64,000 bases of DNA. Source: an uncultured archaeon. Its GTDB lineage: Archaea > Thermoplasmatota > Thermoplasmata > Thermoplasmatales > Thermoplasmataceae. Below are positions 1-8,705 of this stretch, piece after piece. Under the pieces are notes generated by a model. It made no database searches, was not told where the DNA came from, and worked only from the letters and a program-made list of their open reading frames with translations. The position numbers and the translations under genes are program-made. The stretch covers positions 692,457 to 756,456 of the forward strand of contig CP009479.1 of assembly GCA_000965745.1 (NCBI GenBank), given 5' to 3'. The stretch's first letter is position 1. Every line of letters starts with the position of its first letter.

Positions 1-600
1 CTCAACATCAGGAACTTCCATCCTCACTGTCCTTGAATCCACCCTCACTTTGTTCAGATAAAAGGTCTTGACACCAAGAACCCTCGATATTTCTTCTGCC
101 CTTACTGATCCCCCGTCATCGGGGGAAACAACGTAATCTATGCCATAGCTGTTGAAATGCTTGGCTATGGACTTGATGATGCTGATGTTTTCAAACGGTA
201 CCGGGGAGTAGCCCAATGTCTCCTCATCATGTATGTCCACCACGTACATCCTGTCTGCCGATGAGGCAAGAGATTGTGTAAAAACCTTGGAAGAGATTGC
301 TTCTCCCGGATTGTATACCCGGTGCTGCCTTGAATACCCGAAATAAGGGAAAACAACAGTCAGTTCATCTGGTGAAGCCTCTCTGACCGCATTCAAAGTG
401 AGAAGCATTTCAATAATGTCAGCATCCATACTGGTGTTTCCTACCACTGCAACATCGTGCCCTGATATCTCTTCATTGATTCGAACGTAAAGCTCACCGT
501 CGGGGAATCGCTTGACAGTCTTGTCTGCAACTTTTGCATTGAGCTCCCTGCCCAAATCATCGCTGAGTTTCTGACCGGATGAGGTAGGTATGATAAGCAT
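1..600 (-). CDS. prs: Ribose-phosphate pyrophosphokinase (3' end beyond window)
   Basis: Makes PRPP from ribose 5-phosphate and ATP in the cytosol, feeding nucleotide, His and Trp synthesis. The 200 visible residues start MLIIPTSSGQ. They carry the FPDGE motif (about residue 32), FPYFGYSRQ (about 84) and the metal/PRPP signature VVDIHDEETLG (about 120), followed by SPDDGGSVRA (159-168), all hallmarks of the family. The frame stays open to the window edge, so roughly the last third is missing. A TATA-like stretch on the minus strand (about 626-640) gives only a short leader before the ATG at 600. The call is firm. Confidence 0.95.
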   Translation of the reverse strand, partial: MLIIPTSSGQKLSDDLGRELNAKVADKTVKRFPDGELYVRINEEISGHDVAVVGNTSMDADIIEMLLTLNAVREASPDELTVVFPYFGYSRQHRVYNPGEAISSKVFTQSLASSADRMYVVDIHDEETLGYSPVPFENISIIKSIAKHFNSYGIDYVVSPDDGGSVRAEEISRVLGVKTFYLNKVRVDSRTVRMEVPDVE

Positions 601-736
601 GTGAAACGAAGTGGTTATGTTCTTTACTTTTAAAAAATCTTTTGAGGACGCCGTTGAATTTTTTCATAGAAAGTGTTCTCCTTCTGAAAACCCACACGAT
701 GACAGGAGAGATGGCTGGAATGATGGATTGTAAATG

Positions 737-744
737 TTTATTAT
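737..744 (+). promoter_or_regulatory. TATA-like box for the ThDP oxidase gene
   Basis: The sequence TTTATTAT ends 22 nt before the ATG at 767. This is the spacing of an archaeal leaderless promoter, and no Shine-Dalgarno sequence lies before the ATG. Confidence 0.5.
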
Positions 745-766
745 CAAATACCTGGATTAGGCTATT

Positions 767-2425
767 ATGAACTCCACAGTTTCAGATGTTGTAATCGAGA
801 CACTGGTCAGTCTCGGGGTAGAACGAATCTACGGAATACCCGGAGACTCAATCGATCCACTGGTAGATTCCATAAGAAAGAATGGTAAAATTCAATATGT
901 CCAGGTCAGGCATGAGGAGGGGGCTGCACTTGAGGCTGCTTTTGAAGCAAAGCTTACTGGTAAACCTGCAGCCTGCATGGGAACTTCAGGCCCTGGCTCG
1001 ATTCACCTTCTCAACGGACTCTACGAAGCTAAGACCGCTCACGTTCCTGTAATTGCTCTAACAGGCCAGGTTGAGACTGACCTTCTTGGCCATGACTTCT
1101 TCCAGGAAGTCAACCTCAACAGGCTTTTTGATGACGTATCCCTCTTCAACAGCCAGATAATGCATCCGGATAATGCGGAATACATCATATGGAGGGCGTT
1201 CAGGGAATCACAAGTAGGGAGGGGGGTATCGCATGTGACTTTGCCCGTTGATGTTCTGAGAATGGAATCAAAAAAAGACAGAAGCTTGAACTACGTTGGA
1301 GAGCCTCCAATAGATTTCAGCATAGATCCATCTGGAGCGGAGAGGATGATCAACAGCAGCAAAAAGCCCGTTCTGTTTATCGGAAAGGGTGCAGCGGGTT
1401 TGACAGATGAAATCAACTCCTTGTCGGAAAGGATTGGTGCTCCTGTTATATACGCACTCAATGGAAAGGGGATAGTCGATGACAATGATCGGAAGGTTCT
1501 TGGCGGACTTGGCCTCCTCGGCTCTAAGGCATCGGTTGAAGCGGTGAGGAAGGCAGACCTCCTTATAATGATTGGGACCTCCTTCCCTTACGAAGATTTC
1601 CTGCCAGATGGTGTAAAGACAATCCAGGTGGACATAAACCGCCTCAATCTGGGAAAGCGCTTTCATGCAGACTTAGCATTAGTGTGCACAGCCGAACATT
1701 TCCTGAAATCAGTTAAACCAGATTCTAAGGACGAGAAGTTCTACGACGACTTTCAGGATGAAAAAGAAAGCTGGATAAACGACCTGAAAAAGAGTGAGGA
1801 AAGCCAGGAAAACCCTATAAAGCCTGAGAGAGTGGCTGCAACGCTTGAAAAATACTCGGACGAAAATTCGGTCGTTGTCATAGACACAGGCAACGTAACT
1901 GTCTGGGGCATGAGGAATTTCAGGAGCGGGACGAAACACACTTACCTTTTCTCGCCATGGCTCGGCAGCATGGGCGTTGGAATCCCGGGAGCGGTTGGAG
2001 CATCATTTGCAACCGACAGGCAGGTTATTGCCATGGTAGGTGACGGAAGCTTTGCAATGACCATGATGGAGCTTATAACAGCAAGGAAGTACTCAAGGCC
2101 GATAAAGGTGGTTGTATTCAACAATTCTAAACTTGGAATGATAAAGTTTGAGCAGGAAGTAATGGGATTTCCTGAATGGGGTGTTGATCTGCTGAATCCT
2201 GATTTTGCACAACTTGCCAGGAGTATGGGAATTGAGGGCTTAAAGGTGGAAGAAAGCAACCAGTTGGATGAAGGCGTAAAGAAACTTCTGGCCACTAAAG
2301 GCCCTGCAGTTCTTGAGGTGATAGTGAACGGAGAAGAAAGGCCCATGCCGCCAAGGCTTACTTTCAAGCAGGTGAGGGGTTATATAACATCACTTTTCAG
2401 AGAAGAACTAATGGAGCATTTCTGA
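767..2425 (+). CDS. Thiamine-diphosphate enzyme, pyruvate oxidase/dehydrogenase (quinone)-like
   Basis: A 552-residue ThDP enzyme with the order N-terminal PYR domain, central domain and C-terminal PP domain. The PYR-domain glutamate lies in VRHEEGAAL (about residue 50). The cofactor motif GDGS (about 426) is followed about 25 residues later by NN. Length and the YGIPGDSIDPL start resemble pyruvate oxidase and PoxB-type pyruvate:quinone oxidoreductase more than acetolactate synthase. It would decarboxylate pyruvate oxidatively to acetate or acetyl phosphate. The C-terminus (FREELMEHF) does not obviously look like the PoxB membrane helix, so the electron acceptor is uncertain. Alternatives are acetolactate synthase-like or another 2-oxoacid decarboxylase. 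It stands alone with its own promoter. Confidence 0.8.
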   Translation: MNSTVSDVVIETLVSLGVERIYGIPGDSIDPLVDSIRKNGKIQYVQVRHEEGAALEAAFEAKLTGKPAACMGTSGPGSIHLLNGLYEAKTAHVPVIALTGQVETDLLGHDFFQEVNLNRLFDDVSLFNSQIMHPDNAEYIIWRAFRESQVGRGVSHVTLPVDVLRMESKKDRSLNYVGEPPIDFSIDPSGAERMINSSKKPVLFIGKGAAGLTDEINSLSERIGAPVIYALNGKGIVDDNDRKVLGGLGLLGSKASVEAVRKADLLIMIGTSFPYEDFLPDGVKTIQVDINRLNLGKRFHADLALVCTAEHFLKSVKPDSKDEKFYDDFQDEKESWINDLKKSEESQENPIKPERVAATLEKYSDENSVVVIDTGNVTVWGMRNFRSGTKHTYLFSPWLGSMGVGIPGAVGASFATDRQVIAMVGDGSFAMTMMELITARKYSRPIKVVVFNNSKLGMIKFEQEVMGFPEWGVDLLNPDFAQLARSMGIEGLKVEESNQLDEGVKKLLATKGPAVLEVIVNGEERPMPPRLTFKQVRGYITSLFREELMEHF

Positions 2426-2452
2426 AAATTCAAGACCTCATTTCTATTCGAA

Positions 2453-3427
2453 TCATAAGACCAGGTAGATGTACAGGACAAAGAAAACGAGGCCGAAGGA
2501 AAGCGCGAATAGCGGGAACCTGCCTCTTCTTATGAAGAAAATGTACACTAGGGAAATAACCTCAGCTGTAATCACGCTAACTACCGCACTTTCGTTTATG
2601 CTCCAAGGTATCAGAAGAAGCGCAAGTCCTGGGTAGAGCGTAGTATAAAGCACCTTTTCCCCAACAAGTGAGGCGACGGCAAAGGTATCTTTGCCCTGGT
2701 ATCCCCATATCATGGCAGTCAAAGTTTCAGGTATTGCTGTGGCAAAAGGAATGATAATTATTGAAAGGGTCAGCGCGTCTATGCCTATACTGAGGGAAAG
2801 ATCGCTTATTGAGTGCACAATGAGTTCTGATCCGTAATAAAGCAGCACTATTGCAACAGCGAGTTGTAGAACTGATGCAACCTTCGCGTTCATAAATCGT
2901 CCCAGAAAGGGCTCTTCCTGCTCCTCCCCAAGAAGTGAGGACTCTTCTTTGTACATTATGTAAACATAAATCACGTACGCCGCAAGAAATACGATTCCGA
3001 GCGCATAGTTAAGGGTCCTTGTCAGGTACCCCGCAAGAATAAGGAATGGATAAAGTATTGAAACGAAAATGTACGGATATGCCAGTCCCTTGTCGACATC
3101 CATGTATCTCTTCTTTTTTTTCTTGATGAACAGGGACCCGATTATTGCAGCCAATACAAGGGTATACGCCAGAGAGGAGGAGATAAAGGGTTCACCAAAT
3201 ATCACTCCAATTGCAATGTCGTTTCCCTGGACATGGTCTGCAGATAAAATCGCAACAACAAAAACTATCAGTTCTGGAAAAGAGGTGAAGAATGGTGATA
3301 TTATGGCGCCTACAAAGGATCTGGACCAGTTAAAGAGCCCCCCTACATATTCAATTGCGTTGACGAAGATGAGAGACCCAAAGAAGACTGTAAGGATACT
3401 GATTGTGAGCAGGAACAGGATATTCAT
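2453..3427 (-). CDS. Sodium/calcium exchanger-family (CaCA) membrane protein
   Basis: A 324-residue polytopic membrane protein with about ten hydrophobic segments in two inverted halves, typical of the Ca2+/cation antiporter family. The two alpha-repeats are visible as SPFFTSFPELIVF (about residue 44) and IPFATAIPETLTAM (about 228). The glutamates in FPE and IPE match the ion-binding acidic residues of the family. A basic and acidic cytosolic loop (KEESSLLGEEQEE) sits between the halves. Substrate (Ca2+/Na+ or Ca2+/H+) cannot be read from sequence. A TATA-like AT stretch at 3449-3462 implies a leaderless transcript. Its 3' end faces the ThDP enzyme, with 27 bp between the stop codons. Confidence 0.85.
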   Translation of the reverse strand: MNILFLLTISILTVFFGSLIFVNAIEYVGGLFNWSRSFVGAIISPFFTSFPELIVFVVAILSADHVQGNDIAIGVIFGEPFISSSLAYTLVLAAIIGSLFIKKKKKRYMDVDKGLAYPYIFVSILYPFLILAGYLTRTLNYALGIVFLAAYVIYVYIMYKEESSLLGEEQEEPFLGRFMNAKVASVLQLAVAIVLLYYGSELIVHSISDLSLSIGIDALTLSIIIIPFATAIPETLTAMIWGYQGKDTFAVASLVGEKVLYTTLYPGLALLLIPWSINESAVVSVITAEVISLVYIFFIRRGRFPLFALSFGLVFFVLYIYLVL

Positions 3428-3540
3428 TGGCCAGACCCCTATTGCCTGAGGTATAATTAAATTCTTATTGTGCGAAGCGAGATCTTGCTTTTACCGCGGA
3501 GATCGTTCCGTTATATCCAGTATATAGCATATGTAAGATA

Positions 3541-3550
3541 GTATTATATT
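3541..3550 (+). promoter_or_regulatory. TATA-like box for the AIM24-like gene
   Basis: GTATTATATT ends about 21 nt before the ATG at 3572, consistent with a leaderless archaeal promoter. Confidence 0.45.
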
Positions 3551-3571
3551 CGCAGGTAGTCATAAACCTCC

Positions 3572-4246
3572 ATGAAATATGAGATCATCAATCCTCAGGG
3601 CGGATATGCAGTCCTGAAGACAAGACTTGCCCATGGGGAAGAATTCTATTCCATGCCCGGAACAGTCACAAGTCTCCACGGCGTTAATTTTGCATCACAG
3701 AGAAAGGGAGGGCTTCTCGGCGGATTGAAAAGGTCCCTCTTGACAGGTACAAATATGTACAAGGACAAGCTCTATTTTGAATCCGATCCGGGTGAGGCTG
3801 TCGTAGCGCCAAGGTTTCCCGGGCAGATAGCAGAAGTCCAGCTTGAACAGGACATGTTTGCTCACAGTCACAGTTTTCTCGCAGCCGAAAATGAAGTAGA
3901 AATCGGCTCTAAATCTCTTGGGGTAAGATCACTGCTTGCAAACGACACCCTATTCTGGGTATCACTCCAGAGAAATCCCGGCAAGAAGGTCTGGCTTTCA
4001 TTCTTCGGTGACGTGATCAAAATGGATGTTAAAGCGAATGAAAGAGTTTCTATTGAGCATGGGCATTTCGTTGCTATAAATGCGGATGCCAAATTCAACA
4101 TCAGGTTTCTTGGCATAAAGAGAGCCTTGCTTGGTGGAGAGGGGCTATACATGGTGGACATAGAAGGACCAGCTCAGGTTTGGCTTCAGACAAGGAATCT
4201 GGAAGCATTCATCCAGATGGTTGCTGCACAGGTTCCAAGGAGGTGA
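3572..4246 (+). CDS. AIM24/TIGR00266-family beta-sandwich protein
   Basis: A 224-residue soluble protein with the repeating beta-strand pattern of the AIM24 (DUF124) family. It has the typical EEFYSMPGTVTSLHGV opening, a GGLLGGLKRSLLTG segment near residue 50, a GLGVR-like turn and the closing GEGLYMVDIEGPAQVWLQTRNLEAF. Family members are widespread in bacteria and archaea, and their biochemical role is not established. It is the last gene of clearly chromosomal character before the accessory block, which starts within a few tens of bases of its stop. Confidence 0.85.
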   Translation: MKYEIINPQGGYAVLKTRLAHGEEFYSMPGTVTSLHGVNFASQRKGGLLGGLKRSLLTGTNMYKDKLYFESDPGEAVVAPRFPGQIAEVQLEQDMFAHSHSFLAAENEVEIGSKSLGVRSLLANDTLFWVSLQRNPGKKVWLSFFGDVIKMDVKANERVSIEHGHFVAINADAKFNIRFLGIKRALLGGEGLYMVDIEGPAQVWLQTRNLEAFIQMVAAQVPRR

Positions 4247-4277
4247 AAAAGAGGAAGATCCGAAGAGAAATGCGAAA

Positions 4278-4293
4278 GGGGCTGCCCGAATCT
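4278..4293 (+). other. Candidate left attachment-site remnant (tRNA-Pro 3'-end-like)
   Basis: The 11 bases GGGGCTGCCCG match exactly the 3' end of the tRNA-Pro gene at 56962-57033 as read on the plus strand, and the next few bases are partly similar (AATCT against GATTT). The orientation is the one expected for a displaced tRNA 3' fragment at the far end of an element integrated in that tRNA. It also lies where chromosomal genes give way to accessory DNA. The match is short and could be chance. Confidence 0.3.
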
Positions 4294-4501
4294 TCTCTTC
4301 ATACCTCTAATTTCTCCCAGCAATTTCCAGCCCTCAGTACGGGGTGGTATTTTGACTTTTAACGCTAATGAAGTCGAAAGAACGCTTGTTAGAAGAGGGA
4401 GAAGGCTTGGGGACCTCTTCTGATCCCTGTCTATTTGAAATCTATTATTCGGAGCATCTCAGGCTTCCTAGAATTATAGGCGATCTCCTGGAGGTGTTGG
4501 A

Positions 4502-4738
4502 GTGGTTTCGCCACAGGACTCACAGATCCATTCTAAAATCGACAGTTACCTTGAGATCAGAAATGGTATGGACGTTTCAGCATCAGAGTTCCTCGAGTCG
4601 GTTGACTTCGATCCTTCGGAAGCTGAAAGACAGATCTCGATATGGATGGAAAGGCACCCCAACGATTTTCATGTGCTTGACAGAAACCCTATAGTTCTGA
4701 AGATCTATGGAACGGTCATTTATTCCAGGAGGAGATAG
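4502..4738 (+). CDS. Small protein of unknown function (78 aa)
   Basis: I do not recognise this protein. It starts with GTG at 4502, placed 4 nt after a strong Shine-Dalgarno GGAGGTG (4491-4497), unusual in a window where most genes look leaderless. The product is hydrophilic (SKIDSYLEIRNGMDVSASEFLESVDF, then ISIWMERHPNDFHVL) and probably helical. It has no metal motif or membrane segment. It lies just inside the accessory block, before the first IS element. An overlapping frame gives a longer but basic, low-complexity product and was discarded. Confidence 0.5.
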   Translation: MVSPQDSQIHSKIDSYLEIRNGMDVSASEFLESVDFDPSEAERQISIWMERHPNDFHVLDRNPIVLKIYGTVIYSRRR

Positions 4739-4909
4739 CTGTGTTCCATTCTCTTAACAATGATTTCTCTTCATTTTCAGACCAATCAATAGCACAGAGA
4801 ACCGCTATTTTCAACGATGGGATAATTTTCTTAATAAGAAAATTCAGAAGGCACAGGGGATCATATCCCCTGGAAATCTCGCAAAGTAAGACATCTCTAT
4901 TTTTCTTTA
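4739..4909. other. Intergenic stretch with two perfect palindromes
   Basis: No gene is supported here. It contains a 21-bp palindrome (4824-4844, arms AATTTTCTTA) and a hairpin with an 8-bp stem CAGGGGAT and a 3-nt loop (4854-4872). They may end transcription from the small gene upstream. The 8 bp at 4902-4909 (TTTCTTTA) are the left target duplication of the next IS element. Confidence 0.5.
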
Positions 4910-6168
4910 GATGGTGTGTGCAAAGTGCTGTAAAAGTTGAAAAGGGTCCTGCGAGATTTGGATGTGAGTTGACCCAAAAATGCAGGACCAATTGAACATG
5001 GTGGAGGATCTAATAAGTCATTTCCTCAAGGACAACAGAGAAGGCAAGAAGCAGCTGATCGAGTGGTTTTGAACTCGGTCATGGACAAAGAGATGATGGA
5101 TCAGATCAGGGCGGAGTGGTATGAAAGATCTGAGCAGAGGAAAGCGCACAGGAATGGCAAGAGAAAGAGATCTCTGAAAACATCGGACGGCGATCTGATG
5201 CTGGAGAAGCCCCAGATACGTGAGTTTCCCCTTGAAACTCAGGTATTCGATCGCTATTCCAGGGTTGAAAGAGCAGTTGAATCAGCTATCCTGGAATCGT
5301 ATATACAAGGTGTCTCAACAAGGAAGGTGAAGAAAATAGTTGAGACCCTTGGGATACGAAAAGTATCCCCGTCATATGTCTCATCACTCTCCTCCGAGCT
5401 GGATGAGAAGGTGAAGGAATTCCTTGAGCGTCCTATCGAACAGGGGATCAGGTACATGTATGTGGATGCCACATACATCAAGGTACGCCAGGATTCCAGA
5501 TACAAAAGCATGGCGCTGTACATTGCTGCTGGCGTCAGGGAGGATGGGTACAGGGAAATCCTGGGGGCAAGGCTGTACGACTCTGAGACAGAGATAGATT
5601 ATGAATCATTCTTCGATGATCTGAAGGAAAGAGGACTGAAAGGCCTTGGTCTCGTCATATCCGACGGCCATAAGGGCATAAGAGAGGCTGTACTCCGATC
5701 ATTCCCGGGTGCATCATGGCAGTTCTGCCATGTGCATTTCATCAGGAACCTGATGAAGAAGGTCTCCAGGAAAAAGTGGGGATCAGTATCACTCATAGTG
5801 AAGGAATCTCTCGAAAATCCTTCACTCATGCCGCTGGCACAGCAGGCCTTGATCGATAATGGGATGGACAGGGCTGCTGAGATGTACGATAGATGGTCGG
5901 ATTCGCTGTACAATTATCAGTCTTCTCCAAGGGAGCATTGGATAAGGATCAGGACAACAAACATGATGGAGCGGTTGAACTATGAGGTCAAGAGACGCAC
6001 AAAGAAAGTTGGTGCGTTTCCATCTGAGAAAGCATTGATCAGGTTAGCAGGTTCCATTCTAATGGACATGAATGAAGAATGGATCACTGGGAGAAAGTAT
6101 TTGAGGATCGAGGATTTGCACGATCAGTAGGACTCTGATCAATTCTACAGCAGTCTCTGCACATGACC
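4910..6168 (+). mobile_element. IS256-family insertion sequence, copy 1 (1259 bp)
   Basis: Ends were set by comparison with the second copy at 27093-28351 and by the perfect 8-bp target duplication TTTCTTTA at 4902-4909 and 6169-6176. The ends carry imperfect inverted repeats (GTGTGCAAAGT near the left, ATGTGCAGAGA on the complement of the right). An 8-bp duplication is normal for IS256. The intact duplication shows a simple, fairly recent insertion. It lies 15 bp from the ISL3 element that follows. Confidence 0.9.
4980..6130 (+). pseudogene. IS256-family transposase, frameshifted near its start
   Basis: A mutator-type DDE transposase of about 383 codons. Relative to copy 2 one base (a C) is missing after about 5069, so the first 28 codons from the ATG at 4980 run into a TGA. 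The remaining frame is open from 5063 to 6130 (355 codons from GTG). The catalytic core is intact: YVDATYIKVR (first Asp), VISDGHKGI (second Asp) and a Glu-bearing C-terminal helix region (MMERLNYEVKRRTKKVGAFP). Whether the 5063 GTG restart yields an active product lacking about 28 N-terminal residues is unknown. Confidence 0.85.
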
Positions 6169-6183
6169 TTTCTTTATAATTAA

Positions 6184-7485
6184 GGTTCATCCTAGAAATG
6201 TGTGGGTATTTTTATCCTTCTTTTCATTATATTTGCCATGCAGGATGCTGAACAGTTGTACTCCGAGCTCTTAGGGCTCAAGAACCCCTGGAGGGTTGAG
6301 AGTGTTTCACTTGATTCAAATGACAAGGTTGTTGAAGTCTTCATAGCACACGACAGGGGAGCTAAGCTCCCATGTCCCGAGTGCAGGAGGGAGTGCATGG
6401 TCTACGATCATCTGAGGGAAAGGGTCTGGAGGGATCTTGACAGCATAGGGTTCAAGACATTCATTCATGCCAGATCACCAAGGATACAGTGTCCGGAGCA
6501 TGGCATAAGAGAGGCGGTCATGCCCCTCTCCGAGAAGAGATCAAGGTTCACTCTCAGATTCGAATCAAGATCCATAAGGATGCTCCAGAACATGGATGTT
6601 GAGAATTTCACCCGGGTAATGGACATTTCCTGGAGCCGGGCATGGAACATCATCGATCATGCGGTTAAGAGAGGACTGTCAAGGAAAACATCAAGGCCAA
6701 GGATCATAGGCGTTGATGACAAATCGTACAGGAAGGGGCACAAGTACATCACGCTGGTGATGGACATGGAGAACAGCGGTGTTGAGTTCATCTCCATGGA
6801 CAGGAGGAAATCATCACTCGATGAGTATTACAAAACGATGAGTGATGATGAATTATCTCGCATAGATGCGGTATCAATGGACATGTGGGATCCGTACATA
6901 TCATCCACGCTTGAGCATGTACCACAGGCTCATTCAAAGATCGTCTTCGACAGGTTTCATGTCATGCGCCATGTGAATGAAGCGGTTGATGCGGTGAGGA
7001 AGGAGGAGAATCGTGAACTGGTGAAGAAGGGTATCATGGACCTCAAAGGATCAAGGTACATATGGCTCTATTCCGGCGATCGCCTTCCCGAAAGGTACAG
7101 GGAGCGGTACAATGAGCTAAGGAATTCAGATCTAAGGACGGGCAAGGCGTACTCCATGAAGGAGAACATAAGGAACCTGTGGAATCTCCCCTCAATGGAG
7201 GATGCAATGGATTACTGGAAGAGATGGCACTCCTGGATCGTGCACTCCTCGATTGATGCAATGAAGAAGGTGGCGAAGATGATGCGAATGCACATCGACA
7301 AGATACTGAACTATTTCATCCACAGGATAACAAACGCAAAGGCAGAGGGAATCAATTCAAAGATCGCGCTGATAGAGAAGATGGCGTATGGATTCAGGAA
7401 CAGAGGCCATCTCAAGACAGCAATATATTTCAAATGCGGAAATCTGGAGCTTTATCCATGAGCCCACACAAAACTAGGAAGAACC
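6184..7485 (+). mobile_element. ISL3-family insertion sequence (about 1302 bp)
   Basis: Imperfect terminal inverted repeats of about 25 bp start GGTTCATCCTAG at 6184 and, on the complement, GGTTCTTCCTAG at 7485; both continue to TGTGTGGG. No 8-bp duplication is seen (ATAATTAA left, ATAGAGGA right). The left flank was altered by the adjacent IS256 insertion, or the element is rearranged. Confidence 0.8.
6238..7461 (+). CDS. ISL3-family transposase
   Basis: About 407 residues from the ATG at 6238; a longer version from a GTG at 6202 is less likely because it would begin in the inverted repeat. The N-terminal zinc-binding part has CPEC near residue 44 and a later CPEH. The DDE core shows IIGVDDKSYRKGHKY (first Asp), AVSMDMWDPY (second Asp) and a C-terminal region NAKAEGINSKIALIEKMAYGFRN carrying the Glu. 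The frame is complete, so it may be active. Confidence 0.9.
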   Translation: MQDAEQLYSELLGLKNPWRVESVSLDSNDKVVEVFIAHDRGAKLPCPECRRECMVYDHLRERVWRDLDSIGFKTFIHARSPRIQCPEHGIREAVMPLSEKRSRFTLRFESRSIRMLQNMDVENFTRVMDISWSRAWNIIDHAVKRGLSRKTSRPRIIGVDDKSYRKGHKYITLVMDMENSGVEFISMDRRKSSLDEYYKTMSDDELSRIDAVSMDMWDPYISSTLEHVPQAHSKIVFDRFHVMRHVNEAVDAVRKEENRELVKKGIMDLKGSRYIWLYSGDRLPERYRERYNELRNSDLRTGKAYSMKENIRNLWNLPSMEDAMDYWKRWHSWIVHSSIDAMKKVAKMMRMHIDKILNYFIHRITNAKAEGINSKIALIEKMAYGFRNRGHLKTAIYFKCGNLELYP

Positions 7486-7563
7486 ATAGAGGATTTCCCA
7501 AAACTATTCGTTATACTTCAACAGTGTTGATGAGTGTCTTCAATTATGCCTGATTCATGGAAA

Positions 7564-7587
7564 ACAGCTCCTTTGAGCTGTATTTTT
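7564..7587. terminator. Hairpin followed by a T-run
   Basis: Stem ACAGCTC / GAGCTGT with a 4-nt loop, then ATTTTT. It lies between the ISL3 and IS5 elements, which converge on it, so it could end read-through from the ISL3 gene. Confidence 0.4.
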
Positions 7588-7599
7588 ACTGTTTATTTC

Positions 7600-8606
7600 C
7601 TTTGTTTTCCCTAAAACTCGAGGGCTTACGCTATCCTGTCAAGATATCTTGCCCTGACAAGGTTGTAGCATATTGCAGTGAAGTATGTCTTCACACGCAC
7701 TCTCTGTACCGTTGTGACCATCACATGTGAGAAGTGGAACATTCGCTTGAAGAATGCATATGGATGTTCCACCAGCGATCTGATGCGAGATATCCTCAGG
7801 TTTCGCCGTATGCTTTTCATGGGAAGCTTGTGATTCCTCACTGCCCTGTCCATGGTGGCATCGATTCCCCTGCAACCGGAGCCGAAGTATCCCTTGTCCC
7901 TGTACACCACAATTCCGGGAATGCTCAGATCTATCTGTGAGTCATGCACGTTGGCAGGTGTCACAGACAGCCTCTCCAGGATCTTGATCTCGTTCACAAG
8001 CGAGTGAGTCTTGTACCCGAAATGCTTCTCATGGTTCTTCGTAGCGGATGCACCGTCCTTAGATCTGCGAGTCTTTGCATCCTCGCCTCTGGGTTTTCCG
8101 TATTCTCCCCTGTCGGATTCGGTGAAGGATGCGTCCTGCATCGTTCCCGGTCTTACACTTATCTTACGCGCCATGATCTGGTCCCTTATCTCGTTGAAAA
8201 CCAGGCGATCCTTACCTGTCTCTGAGAGGCGCTCCTTGAAGTACCAGATCGTGTTCCTGTCCGGTAATTTTTCTGGATATCCGAGAAAGTTCAGGAATGA
8301 TATCCTGTCTCTTATCTCCCTTTCAACTTGCGGATCTGAAAGGTTGTACCACTGCTGAAGCAACAGTATCTTCACCATCAGTATGGGATCATAATTTGGC
8401 CTTCCCCCTTTCTCAGTGTTGTTTTCATACAGGTCTGAGAGGATCGGCCTGATCCTCTCAAAGTCAATGCGGTCTGTAATGCCTGAAAGTGGGTCTCCAA
8501 GTGACTCAACTTCCCTGTACCACTCTGGGAAACTTGATTGCAGCAGGTTCATGCTATTTGATCATGAGGTCATGAAAAAGGTTTGCGGTGGGTTTTTGGA
8601 AAAGCT
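7600..8606 (-). mobile_element. IS5-family insertion sequence (ends approximate)
   Basis: The transposase gene is complete. The outer ends are only estimated, from a weak terminal similarity (TTTTCCCTAAAAC on the left, TTTTCCAAAAACC on the complement of the right). No clear target duplication was found by eye. Confidence 0.6.
7626..8552 (-). CDS. IS5-family DDE transposase
   Basis: 308 residues. The N-terminal half (YDPILMVKILLLQQWYNLSDPQVEREIRDRISFLNFLGY) is the typical DUF772-like region of IS5/IS1182 transposases. The first catalytic Asp lies in GTMQDASFTESDRG, the second in VVYRDKGYFG, and the Glu in SLVEHPYAFFKRMFHF. All three are present and the frame is uninterrupted. It is oriented against the ISL3 gene and away from the RHH gene at 8706. 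Confidence 0.9.
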   Translation of the reverse strand: MNLLQSSFPEWYREVESLGDPLSGITDRIDFERIRPILSDLYENNTEKGGRPNYDPILMVKILLLQQWYNLSDPQVEREIRDRISFLNFLGYPEKLPDRNTIWYFKERLSETGKDRLVFNEIRDQIMARKISVRPGTMQDASFTESDRGEYGKPRGEDAKTRRSKDGASATKNHEKHFGYKTHSLVNEIKILERLSVTPANVHDSQIDLSIPGIVVYRDKGYFGSGCRGIDATMDRAVRNHKLPMKSIRRNLRISRIRSLVEHPYAFFKRMFHFSHVMVTTVQRVRVKTYFTAICYNLVRARYLDRIA

Positions 8607-8614
8607 CCATAATT

Positions 8615-8639
8615 AATTTAATAATTAAATTATTAAATT
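8615..8639. repeat. 25-bp near-perfect palindrome upstream of the RHH gene
   Basis: AT-only palindrome with 12-bp arms (AATTTAATAATT) around a single central base, 66 bp before the TTG start of the ribbon-helix-helix gene. Its size and position fit an operator, but AT-rich DNA gives such symmetry fairly easily. Confidence 0.4.
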
Positions 8640-8705
8640 CTAATTCTAGATTAGATTATAGATACTCTATTCTGAGAAATTCCAGAAGAAGAGGAGGTGT
8701 CTCTT

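Noticed and set aside
1268-1666. 132-codon minus-strand frame inside the ThDP enzyme gene
   Set aside because: Antisense shadow of a strongly supported gene.
4368-4694. 108-codon frame overlapping the small gene at 4502
   Set aside because: Basic, Ser/Arg-rich shifted-frame product without a ribosome binding site. The 4502 frame has a strong one and natural composition.
7734-8358. Plus-strand frames opposite the IS5 transposase
   Set aside because: Antisense shadows of an intact DDE transposase.
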